A stretch of 64,000 bases of DNA from positions 1 through 64,000 of the forward strand of contig VIIQ02000179.1 in NCBI GenBank assembly GCA_007449985.2, written 5' to 3'. Origin of the DNA: Desmodesmus armatus. Lineage: Eukaryota; Chlorophyta; Chlorophyceae; Sphaeropleales; Scenedesmaceae. The notes below the pieces were generated by a model that was not told the origin of the DNA, ran no database searches, and saw nothing but the letters and a program-made list of their open reading frames with translations. The position numbers and the translations under genes are program-made. Below are positions 10,451-20,700 of the stretch, piece after piece (position 1 is the stretch's first letter; every line of letters starts with the position of its first letter).

Positions 10451-13179
10451 TCATTCCTTCAGCGCCTGTGCTGCCTGTGCTGCTGCCTCTGCCAGCACTG
10501 CCTGCTCCACAGCCCCCAGCACAGAAGCCTGCGCAACCCAAGCCTTGTCAGGAGGGTAGAACAGCCTGCAGGGCGACGGCAGCTGCGCTGCTGCTGCTGC
10601 TGCTGCTGCTGATGCTGCTGCTGGTGCTGCTGCTGCTGCTGCGACGGCAGAAGGCACGGTGGTGCAGAGGCGGCGGCGCTTGCTGAGCTCAAGGCAGCCG
10701 TCAGCAGAGTTTGATGGTGCAGCAGTGTCCCCATGGCCCCGTTTGCTGTACCGGCGGCTGTCAACAGCTGCAGCAGCAGTTTGCGCTTGCTGCTGCTGTT
10801 GCTGTTCTGCGCCATCCTCGGCGGCTGTAGCTGCGGCCGCTGCTGCTGCCATCAGTGCCTTGCGGCACAGCAGCCGACTGCTGCTGCGCACACCCCTGCT
10901 GGCGCCTATGTCTGTTGCAGATGCACCAGCTGCGCCATTTGCAGCCATAGCAGCAGCAACAGCCGCAGCGGCTGCTGCTGATGGTGCTGGTGCTGGCTGC
11001 CGCTGTGAGAGCCTGCTGCGTCTCTGCAGAACCCTACCACTGCTGCGCACTGCAGCTGCAGGAGAGGTTACTACACCTCCTGATGCAGGGTCAAGTACCT
11101 GTCCTGGGGCGCTGAGCCTGCTGCTGCTACTGCGCCTGCTGCTGCGGTTGCTGTACGTCACTTCAGCAGGCTTGGCAACTGCTGCGTCAGCTGGAGCTTC
11201 TGCACCGCTGCAGCAGCAGCTGCTGCTGGGCCCCTGTAACAGAGCCAGTCGCCCACGGTAGCCAGCTGAGCGCAGCCTGCCAGCTGCCACAGCCGCAGCA
11301 GCAGCAGAGGCTTGACGCGGCCTGTCAGGGGTGCTGCGCCCCTGCTCGCCAGGTGCTTGCAGCTGCGGCTGTTCAAGCGACGCTAGTGACACGCACTGCT
11401 GCTGCTGCAGCTGCTGCTGCTTGCGCGCGGACTGCCGGAGGAGCACTTGACAGTACCCGTCAGCAGCAGCAGCAGCTGTGGGGGCAGCAGTAGGACGGCT
11501 GCGTGTAGCTGTGTCACTGCTGGTGCCGCGTGCTGCCGAGCCGGCAGCAGCAGCGGCAGCAGCACGGCAGCTACTGATGCGGGCGGACCGCTTGACAGCA
11601 GCAGACGCCGTTGCAGCATCAGCAGATGCTGACACAAGCTCTGTGGAAAGACTGTCAGCCTGCTGCTGCATTTGCTGCTGTTGCTGCTGCAGTGAGCTGC
11701 CGGTCACTGCTGCTGTTGAGCGCCTTGTCCCGTACTGGTGTGAAGGGACGCTTGCGGCAGCGGCAGCATTGGCCTGCCGCTCTGCCGCCCGCCTGCTGCG
11801 TCTGATCATCACCCCTGGCAACGGCACCAACACTTCCTGCTGCTGCTCCTGCTGCCCTTCTGACACCCTGCTAGCCAGCCGTGCTACATGCCGCAGCTGC
11901 GCCTGCCGCTGGTGCTGCCGCTGCAGCCGCTCCTGCGTGTGGAGGTTATCGAGGTCATCACACAGCTGCTGGCTGCGCTGTTCCTGTTGCTGCGCTTGTT
12001 GATGCTTCCGCCGCAACCGCTGCTGCTGCTGCTTGTTGCTACCAGCCACTGTGGCTCCTCTGCCTGCTGTGCATGCTGTGGTTGCTGCTGCTGCAAGCTC
12101 AGGCTCGTCCTCCTCGCCAAAGAGCCAGTAGGTTTTGCCGTAACCCACAAACACCTCCGTCCCTGGCGGCAAGTCCCTGGCTGCTTTGAGGAACACCCGG
12201 TTGCGAGCAAGCTTCTGGTCGAACCTGCAAGCGCAGTGGGGGCAAGCAGCGGACGGACGGAACATATAGGTGAGCTGCACAAAGCCGGGTTACCAGGTGG
12301 AAAGAAAAGGCCTGGAGCAAAGGGGCCAGGCTTCGGCTTGCAGCACAGGGATCAAGAGGGACAGAGGGGTCAGGGTTTGAAGCAGCCCGGTAGCAGGGAG
12401 GTGGTGAGGAGGAGGGACCAATGCAGCTTCGAAAATTGTGATGCGCGCATGCCTGTTGCTAGTTGATGTGCGCTGACAGTTCGTGTGGGAAGCACAGGGA
12501 CTGTGTCATTGTGATGCGAGAATGGAAACAGCGCAGCGGCCGCGCCATGTTGGTGCGCAAGCTTTTGACAGGGAGGGAGGGGGTGCAAGCGGGGAGGTGG
12601 CTCAAGGTCTGCTGTGGTGGAGGGTGCTCTCGTGCGCAAGCCTGCAGTCAACTCCTGATGCAGCCACCATCCCTATAAGCAAGTACAGCGATACGTCAGT
12701 CAAACACCAGATTTCCCGCCCTGAACCCTGGCCCCAGGCCACGCACATTGCTCACTTTGTGACAAAACACGGCGTTGTTCTTGCTATGGTGGAGAGTGCT
12801 GATGTGCGCAAGCCTGCAGTCAACCCCTGATGCAGCCACCACTGTTCTACATTAAGTACAGCAATATGCCAGTGAAGACATTCGCCCTGAACCCTGGCGC
12901 CAGGTCATGCAGATAAAGTTGCTCACTTGGTGACAAACACTGCGTTGTTCTTTGCACCATCCCTTGCATCATTGCAGAAGGAGGCTCCACCCAAGCCCTG
13001 CTGCGGCACCCGTATGCCGTCTATGTAGAGGTGCAAGCTGCTGAGTGCCCGAATGTGGCTGTGTTTGTTGAGTTCCCGCAGCTGAAGCGCTGTGGCATGG
13101 TCGATGATGTCACCACAGTACTCTGTGATGAGGGAGTTGCGCAGGAAGGGACGCTGGGTCCACAACCCCAGGCCAGCAC
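10451..13179 (-). CDS. SET-domain protein (protein lysine methyltransferase), N-terminus unresolved
   Basis: Two exons join cleanly: 13179-12927 and 12224-10451 (donor AA|GTGAGC, acceptor CTTGCAG|GTTCG), rebuilding a Lys codon across the junction. The SET core reads in order: GAGLGLWTQRPF, ITEYCGDIID, LYIDGIRVP, a CNDARDGAKNNAVF segment in the place of the usual NH(S)xPN motif, FLKAARDLPPGTEV and FVGYGKTYW with the active-site Tyr region. SET domains transfer methyl groups from S-adenosylmethionine to lysines, mostly on histones. After the domain come about 560 residues of poly-Gln, poly-Ala and Arg/Ser-rich sequence ending at a stop at 10451; exon 2 continues straight through it. 674 residues are visible. 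The first exon needs an incoming phase-1 junction, and I could not find the upstream exon. Substrate and subfamily are not assignable. Confidence 0.8.
12616..12960 (-). repeat. Tandem copy of the SET exon 3' edge in its intron
   Basis: Two units, starting at 12616 and 12788 (period about 172), match along their length with scattered substitutions. The second carries the true exon end and donor at 12927. The first carries a degraded copy of the same exon end and a donor-like GTGAGC next to 12756. The copy sits in the intron downstream of the exon. Confidence 0.8.
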
Positions 13180-14144
13180 CTGCAGTTGCAGGTGAACACG
13201 ATGCAGGAGATCCATTACTTTGGGTTGTGGTGCAAGACAAGGACATCGGCGCTGGGGGCCAGGCGAGCCTGTGATGACTGCTACGCCACCAGAAGGGGCT
13301 TGTCAAGAAAGGGTGACGAACAGGCAGCTTGCTATGGCTGCTACTGCTGCTGTTGCTGCTATTGCTGACTGAAATGCCGCATATCATTTTCATCGTGTTG
13401 CACTGGGCATCAAGTATGCTGTGCCGCACTGCAGCTGACCGAAGCAGTGGGTCCGCTGCATTTGCTGCAACAGTGTCACAGGTGAGGTGCAGTACAGCTG
13501 AGGGCCAATCAATTGATCCCTGGAAACATTACGGCCTGTTAAAACTTCGATCCTGTGTTGCAGGAGGCAAAGATGCCTCTGGCTTTGGCACACCTCTCTG
13601 CTGCTGTCATGCCTACAGCAGCTGCCGCTCCTACCTGAGATGCTGGACGGCCGTATCACCACGCCATCTCCGATTGTTGCAGTCTCATCAATCAGCATGA
13701 TGAGGAACGTCTATGACTGTAACTATGGCTGTCCAGCTCTGTGCTGCAGCGATCTCCTCACATCTGTCAACAAAGCAGCAGCAGCAGCTATACAAAGCTC
13801 TCGCGAGCTATCAAAAACACAGGCGAATGGTTTGAGACGATTGAACCTGATACGTGTGACGCGTTTCCTTCATCTCAGGGCAGGAGTAATTTGAAGTGAC
13901 TGAGTTGAGTCAATGATTTGACCAGGGTTGACAAGTCAACTGAGCGGGCCAAACCATCAAGGGCTGCAACACAACATGCCCCAGAGGCGTGTGGTTCAGC
14001 ACACACACTGCAAGTCCCACAGAGCCAGCCCACACACCTTCCGCCAGTGTGCAGGCAGCAACCACACTGTCACAGTGCAGTGGTGGGGTGGTGAGGAGGT
14101 GATTAAGTGGACATTTTGTCCCTGTGAGCATTTGACACGCCCCT
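13180..14144. other. Upstream of the SET exon; possible unresolved N-terminal exons
   Basis: Minus-strand fragments look partly coding, for example 13640-13698 (IDETATIGDGVVIRPSSIS) followed by a GTAGG donor, and a fragment near 13220-13270 (SADVLVLHHNPK). None joins the SET exon in phase. They may belong to the N-terminal part of the SET gene or be decayed sequence. Confidence 0.3.
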
Positions 14145-16512
14145 TCAGCAGCAAAGCATGCAGCCCACAGCACAATTTGCGATGTCGCGGGGTGGTGCTG
14201 CATGGCTGCCCTTATGGTGTCCCCTCAAAAGAGCAAAGTGACAGGCGCACATCCCCTCGCGTGTTGCAACCTCAGCTGACAACATCTGGAATGGGTGCAC
14301 CCACAACGGGGTTGAGGGCGTACTTCGGCTGCTGCTGCACTCTTGCTGCCCATCTATAGCGCCACTCATAACCCTCCCAGTGCCTGCCGTCGACGTCCTT
14401 AGCGGGCACTGGTGGTGGATCCTGCTTCCAACAGGCGCACATACCCTCACCTGTTGCAGCCTCAGCTGACAACATCTGGAGTGGCTGCACGTTCTTCAAG
14501 AACCAAGAAAAGTTTTGGTTTGCAGCTTGGAAGGGGAGATGGAACTGCTGCTGCATCATGCTGCCACTATGCTGTCATTCCCTCAATACTGGGTACTTTC
14601 ACCTCTTGGAGCTCCTTCAGCCTTGATAACTGCCAAAGCCGAAGCTATTGAGGGAGTGATTCCCAACTTTACCATCTACTAGTCTTAGCCCTTCAAGTTG
14701 CAGTGGTGTACTTGGGAAAGCAGGGGGGGGGGGGGGGCAGAAGGAAGCATCAACAGTTGAAGAGGCTGATATCCGATATCAGCTGAGTCAACAACAGGGT
14801 TGAGCAGGCGGGCTCGGTTACAGACACACCTTGTAACCTTGGGGCCGTGGCATGATGCCACGGACGTCACGCAAGTAATGAATGTGCCCTTGGGGTCCAG
14901 GACATGCACGTGACTTGCAATCCACACATGCGCCGTCCAGTTGACACTGTCCACCTTGGAGGTGCTGGAAACTCGGCTGAGACCTAGCGCTGTGTTGAGT
15001 GATGCCTGATGCTGCATTGATGCCTCAAGTCATCCCCCCACACTAGAGTACTCCTGCGTGCACTGCAAGCGGCTTGCCAATGTTATACACCTGAGCACAG
15101 CGTTAAAACCACTGTTGGGTCACGGCGACCCAACCCGGGTATGTTGCAAATCAGCTGATGGTTCAAGTTTGAGTTGCGATGTGTTACACTTCCTTCCTCA
15201 CTGAGGAGGGCTGCGGTAGCCCAATCAGCAGGGCCCTTCAAAGGATTGAGTCATACGCAACCCGATGGAGGCACATAGAGACATCATCAACACCTTCCAG
15301 TTCGACCTTGAAAGCAGGGCCACAAAACTGCACCATACAGAAGCTGCACACACCAGGAGACTCAACCCACTGTCGACGCTTTTCTTGGATGAACAACTGC
15401 AGCTGCTGCCACAGTGAACTGCGCACTGAATAAACACAACCAAGATGACGTGCTGGTGGGATCACACAATAAGGAAAAAAGCCAGTCCTGCTTACTGCCT
15501 GGAAATCTGGAAGCCAATCCTGCTTGCTGTAGTGGCCTCGTGGCAAGCTGTACAGCTTCACCAGCATTAGCATGGCACCCACTAGGCACACACCTGGCCC
15601 ACCACCCAGCTAATTATCAAGTTTGTGAAGGCCCTACAATATCGGCCTTGCCCAGACAATGAAAACCCCAGATCATCACAATCACTACACCACCCACATC
15701 AGAACAAAGACGCGAACACAATGGCGACAGGTAACTCACACAATTGGCCCCACATATGCGTGTGTGGCAAGCACTTGCGTCACGGCACTCCCCAGCAAGC
15801 ACCGCTGCTTGCTCAGATTGTGCCCTTGCCTACCAACAGTGCACGTGGCCGTACAATCGCATGCAAACTCCGCAGGTGACTGAGTCACCCAAAGTAATTG
15901 TTATGAGGCACCCAAAGCCCCCCTCAACAGCGGTGGTGGAGCTTGCGTGCTGCACACACCAACCCAGCACGTTGGGCGTTACAAGGGGTGGTTCGACCAC
16001 GGCCTGCATGTGCTCAAGACAGTAAGTTACTGCCTTGGGTGATGCAGGACGTAGATGACAACTTCTGAACTGTGTCCAAACCTCACCAACAATGCACTTG
16101 TGCATGCCGCCCCGCATCATGAACATCATCAAAGCACGATTGCACACGTGTGTGCATGGCAACCCCCAACTGCATACGTCAAGATCAACTGTCAGCTCCC
16201 ATTCAGTCAGCGGACCCCGCCGCCACGGCAGGTGGCGGTTGGACCGCCTTTTCACGTGGCATAGCAGCTCTGCAACATGGCAGCTTGTCCAAACAACATG
16301 GATTCTGATCCCATACGACAACAAACATCAACACAACCCAGGGGGGTACATCGTGTGCTCCAGCTCTTCAGCACCCCCAAGATACTGGCCATACAGTGTG
16401 CACATGTCACAGCCTCCCTTATGCCTGCTCTGAAAGCGAGCACTTGCAGCACACACACCAGGTTTACTGAACCGCCCAGGCTGCCAGACCCATAGGGGCC
16501 TAGGTGCTGCAT
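14145..16512 (-). pseudogene. Decayed multi-fragment coding region, possibly a CxC/KDZ-type transposase
   Basis: Consecutive minus-strand pieces have coding-like composition but are split by stops and frame changes. 16512-16380 has GGCDMCTLYGQYLGG. 16324-15830 has DVCSWGLPCTHVCNRAL. 15591-15238 has GFFPYCVIPPARH, LWQQLQLFIQEKRRQW, SPGVCSFCMVQFCGP and LEGVDDVSMCLHR. 15017-14685 has HVHVLDPKGTFITC. 14559-14272 has DVDGRHWEGYEWRYRWAARV. The clustered Cys pairs followed by a GFFP-like motif recall the CxC-plus-KDZ transposase architecture, but this rests on memory of motifs. It could instead be a multi-exon host gene whose splice sites I failed to find. No terminal inverted repeats were located. 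Confidence 0.35.
14244..14480 (-). repeat. Tandem duplication of an exon-like 3' edge
   Basis: A segment reading, on the minus strand, QMLSAEAATG followed by GTGAGGG (edge at 14451) is repeated about 190 bp downstream (edge at 14261). There it reads QMLSAEVATR and the GT donor is lost. The pattern is the same as in the recognised genes of the window. Confidence 0.6.
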
Positions 16513-16522
16513 TCTGCAAGGG

Positions 16523-16544
16523 CCTAAACCCTAAACCCTAAACC
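16523..16544. repeat. Short interstitial telomere-like repeat
   Basis: Three CCCTAAA units in a row, the plant-type telomere sequence, are followed by AGGGT in the other orientation. Related short patches lie at 21201-21216 and 43510-43535. Confidence 0.7.
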
Positions 16545-17139
16545 TAGGGTGAACAGCCATTCCAAGTTCTTGTTGCACATAACACACATGATGATGACGC
16601 GTGAGGTGCGTGTTGGTATCAGCAACATCAACGAGCACCCAGCACGCGTGTCAACGAGCCCATAGTGCTGCAAAACATACGTTGAATTTCAGACTGATGA
16701 ACACCAGGTGGGTGTTCTGCTAGCTGCCGCATCTGTTGAATCCAAGCCAGCTGTCGCACAGACTCGCTACTGAGAGGTGCTGGCTGTCAAAGCGCACTAG
16801 CGCAGCCTGCCAGCGTGGCACGCTAGCAAGCCACACTCTGGGGGTGAGAATCAAACCAGACAAACAAAGCCAACAGTCTGTTATATAGCGAACCAAGCAA
16901 GCCCATCAGCACGTGATGTGCCTCATACCAGGACTGAACAGACACCCACCCGAGAAATACCCTGTTGGTGGGTGCTGATGCCACCGCACAGATGCAGGAC
17001 AGGACTCAGAAGGTTTTGTACAGACATAAGACAGATGGGCAACCCAGCGCGCATGCTGGGCTGGCATAGCCCTCAATGCTTGGTGGGGACGCACACAGTA
17101 CATGCACAGCGTGAACCACGGCTAGCCTTTAGGCTCAGC
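16545..17139. other. Non-coding stretch downstream of the purine-permease gene
   Basis: I see no supportable gene here. It contains a small inverted motif around 16775-16825 (CTAGC/GCTAG with CAGCCTGCCAGC) and little else. Confidence 0.4.
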
Positions 17140-17424
17140 TCACACCTGGCTGGTGTCCTTGCCATTGTCCCTGTTGTGTGCGCTGTCCCTCATAGGAGCC
17201 CTGTCCACACTACTGCCGCGGCGCTGCATGCTGGCAATGCTGCTGGTGCTGCGGAAGCTGATGCTGCCGGGGTGGCGGGGTGCTGTAGGGGGCAGTGGGG
17301 CTGTGCCGGTGCCCATAGGGACCCGTGCCATCTTGTTGATAGCCAGGTGGTCCCAGGATCCGTTGGAGGAGGCGATGCGGGTGACCTCTGGGCGGTCATA
17401 GGTCTTGTGGTTTTCGATGGCGAC
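17140..17424 (-). CDS. Possible alternative C-terminal exon of the purine permease
   Basis: After a CATCAG acceptor the frame reads VAIENHKTYDRPEVTRIA, passes through a Ser/Arg-rich tail (SISFRSTSSIASMQRRGSS) and stops at 17140. The composition is clearly coding-like. The stop of the preceding permease exon (17766) overlaps a consensus donor (CAAG|GTGAGC), so the permease may continue into this exon. A direct join is out of phase, however, so a small intervening exon would be needed. The tail resembles a phosphorylatable cytosolic C-terminus. Confidence 0.4.
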   Translation of the reverse strand, partial: VAIENHKTYDRPEVTRIASSNGSWDHLAINKMARVPMGTGTAPLPPTAPRHPGSISFRSTSSIASMQRRGSSVDRAPMRDSAHNRDNGKDTSQV

Positions 17425-17666
17425 CTGATGGGGTATTGGCAAGGAGGTAGCAAGGGGGCAGGCAAGGAAGCGAGCACGGTGAGGGAGTGTCCAAAGGCAT
17501 GTTGGCTACTCATGTGCCGCGTAGGTAATCTGCACTGGCTGACCATTTGGGCCGCACTGATTACTTCAGAGGTGTTGAATGCGGCAACACACCACAACCT
17601 CAAGCAAACCACAAACCCCGAAATGAAAATGGCATTGTGCGCCAGATTTGCCATTGCATTGTTAAC

Positions 17667-17671
17667 TTACA
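17667..17671 (-). terminator. TGTAA polyadenylation-type signal
   Basis: TGTAA on the minus strand, about 95 bp after the TGA at 17766. TGTAA is the usual poly(A) signal in Chlamydomonas and relatives. Its position favours 17766 as a true gene end. Confidence 0.4.
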
Positions 17672-17765
17672 CAAGTTTGAAAAGGTGAGAAGGGTTGACA
17701 GCACAAAATTCCCTTGGACACAACCGATGATCAAAGTGCTGTACTATAACTGTGCAGCATTTCGC

Positions 17766-20700
17766 TCACCTTGTTTTTGAACACGTTTTCCACTCCGCCT
17801 TCAGTCCAGGCACAAAGTCCTCAAAAGCGTCCCTCCAGCACTGGAACATGCCGCAGAACACCGAGCGAGGCGTTTTGACACCGTCGCGGCGGATGGCCGC
17901 GGTCAGCATGTCGACGACGCCAAAGATGAGCCACAGTGTGACGTTCGCCAAGATGCCGGTCAGCACGCCGTATGCGATCGAGTAGGTCAGTGGCATCAGC
18001 ACGATAGTCAGGAAAGACGGGAATGCGACCTTGAGATCGTCCCAGTCAATCTCCCTCGCGTGACCGATCATCATAGTGCCAACCACGATCAGCGCCGGGC
18101 CCGTGGCGTAGCCGGGAATTGAAGAGAAGATTGGCGCGAAAAACATAGCGATAGTGAAGCCGCACCCCAGCATGAACGCTGTGATACCTGCGGCAGCAAG
18201 AAGCCATGGTCAACGGCCTATACAGTGTGGCCCCTCTCTGCCGTTTCACCACAACTGTCAACCGACCAGTGGTCTCACTGCCAGCCGTGCTCACAGGTTG
18301 GTAGCGTTCATGCTTAAAAATGGTTCTGTACACTTGGCAACCAGCTTGCCATGGACACAAAACCCTCGCCAGCAGGTGCAACAGTCTAACACTTCGTCAA
18401 CCCCGCTCCTCGCCCAATTAAACCCCTGGCCAAAAAGCCCACCTGTCCTGCCGCCCTCCTTGATGCCGACTGAAGACTCTGCCACCACCGTGAGGGGTGA
18501 TGTGCCCAACAGGGCACCGATCAGGATGCAGAATCCGTCAATGCACAGAGTGATCAGGCGGCGGGGGAAACGCGCCTTGTCGTCAATGAAACCTGGAAAG
18601 CAGCAGGACATGACGCAGCACAGCACAGCATAAGTCAGCACAAGTGGCGAAAGTGACCTGGAGCCGCGATATGAGAGTTTGGGGTACTACCAGGTACTAC
18701 AATCAAAGGACTTGGCAAGGCAACCTACGATGCCTGTGCTACAGTAGTGGATCATCCACTAGTGTCTGCACCGCACTAGTAGCGCCGCGCTGCACTGCGA
18801 CATGTCAGGCTCCGATCTGTCGCAGTGCAGCGCAGCGCTACTAGTGTGGCACGACTACTATTAGACCGACGCCCCTCCCAGGCGCGCCCATGGCCAGCCC
18901 CTAACTGTCTGCTAGCCTCTACACTGTTCCGTTGGAGAGGCACGCACCTGGCACATTTTCATTGATGAGTTAACCCTTGACCCTTGCAAGACGTACCTGG
19001 CACATTCTCATTGATGAGTCGAGCCATGGTGAAGAGGGTGCCTGTTGCATCCAGGAAGTCCAGGTAGAGGAAGGTGATCAGGGCAACCCAGGCGTCACCA
19101 TTTTTCAGACCCGACCAGTCAATCGCACCAGAGGTCTTGCTGGGGTCGGGCACATCCACAACCTGCAAGAGCGTGTCAATAAAGGTCGTTGTCAGGACAT
19201 ACAGGGGTCTTGATGCGCAGGTATATACCTGGTAGATATTGATAGGCTTAAGCCAACTTCAAAAAATCTTGCTGCGCCTTGAAAATCACATACTGTCCAA
19301 CAAAGTACAGAGATGACGGCATGGTGCTATAGTAGCAACACTACTACGAGTATTTTAGTATGCGGTACGGCTGGATTTCTACTGATGTGCGTACCCGTCT
19401 GAAGTAGTCGAATCGCTCCTCGCCTCCTGGCTGTGCTGCTGTGAGGTATGAAACACTGGTGCCGGGTATCCAGGAGATGATGGTGGCAAACAGCACACCA
19501 TACCTGAGCAGACAACAACACAACAACACAGGCAGCACAGTAAGGCCCAGTGGATGTTGCTGGTGCAGCAGAGTGTGTGCAGTTAGGCTTGCTGACGGCT
19601 GCTCACAAAGCAAGGAACCGCCATGCCACTGCTGCTGGCGGTGTTGTTGTTGGTGGCGCATTGACACATTGTTGCATATCCCTCTGCAAACTGGTGGCTT
19701 CATGTATGGACCAAGCAGCAGCTGCCTGCTACTGCTGATGCCTGCTACTGCTCTCCTGACTGCCAGCGCCGCCTGCTGCTGCTGCTGGCAGCCATTGCTG
19801 CCACCACAGCCGCTGCCGCCGCGCTGCTGGCACTGACTGCTGCTGCTGCTGCTGCCTGCTCACATAATAGCTGCCTTGACCTCATAGTATGTTGCTGCTG
19901 CTGGCACTGACAGGTGCTGCTGCTGCTGCTGCTGCTGCGTGCTCACATGATAGCTGCCTTGACCTCATAGTATGTGAGCACCACAATGAGCACACCAGCC
20001 CAGATGCCCAGCCAGGTGGTGGCGCCACGGAGCTTGCCCTTCACACACTGCAGGTGCGAATCCATAGCAGCAACAGCAGGAGCAGCAGCAGCCCAGTTAC
20101 ACATGGCGTAGATTCGCATGAATGCCCACGGCACCCAGATCATGGCACCCAGTCAGGGAAGTCCTCGATTCAATGCCTTGCAATGATAGCTGGCGGTTGG
20201 TGGCTGTTGAGGACAGCTGCTGGCTTGAGGCTGCTGCTTGGCTATAGCTGGTGCAACGCCTGCCGCTAGCTCTGGTACACCCCCCCCCCCAAACACACAC
20301 ACGTCGTTGTCAGTTCAGTGAAGCAGCGACCTCGCCCTCTCCAGACCGGAGGACAGCCCTGCAGACTGTCGTAAGCGCAAGAGCACCACCCAGGTGAACG
20401 CCTTCCTTTTTATCTCACGCTAACGACAGCTTTGAAGCAGGGATCACCCTGGTTTTCCGTGCTAGCGTCATTGTTTGACTATCCTTGTCGGATGATTGCT
20501 AGCCAGCATGCGTGTGTGTGCACGCATGCAGTCTCTCTGTCGACACACACACCCTCCCCGCGTCTTGCCTAAGACGCTCAGGGCCATGCCATGAATGAAC
20601 ATGCACCACTCTCCCAGTAGGCACGTCAAGGAGAGGCAAACTCTGCACTTGTCCAAACACTTCATGTCAGGCTTCAAGCCATGCACCCCCCCCCACCCCC

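Noticed and set aside
9976..10686. Plus-strand poly-Leu/Ala frame
   Set aside because: It overlaps the SET gene 3' end and is generated by CTG/CAG triplets in the wrong strand.
13216..13254. A coding exon ending just before a 39-nt intron ahead of the SET exon
   Set aside because: The intron would be too short and the phases do not match.
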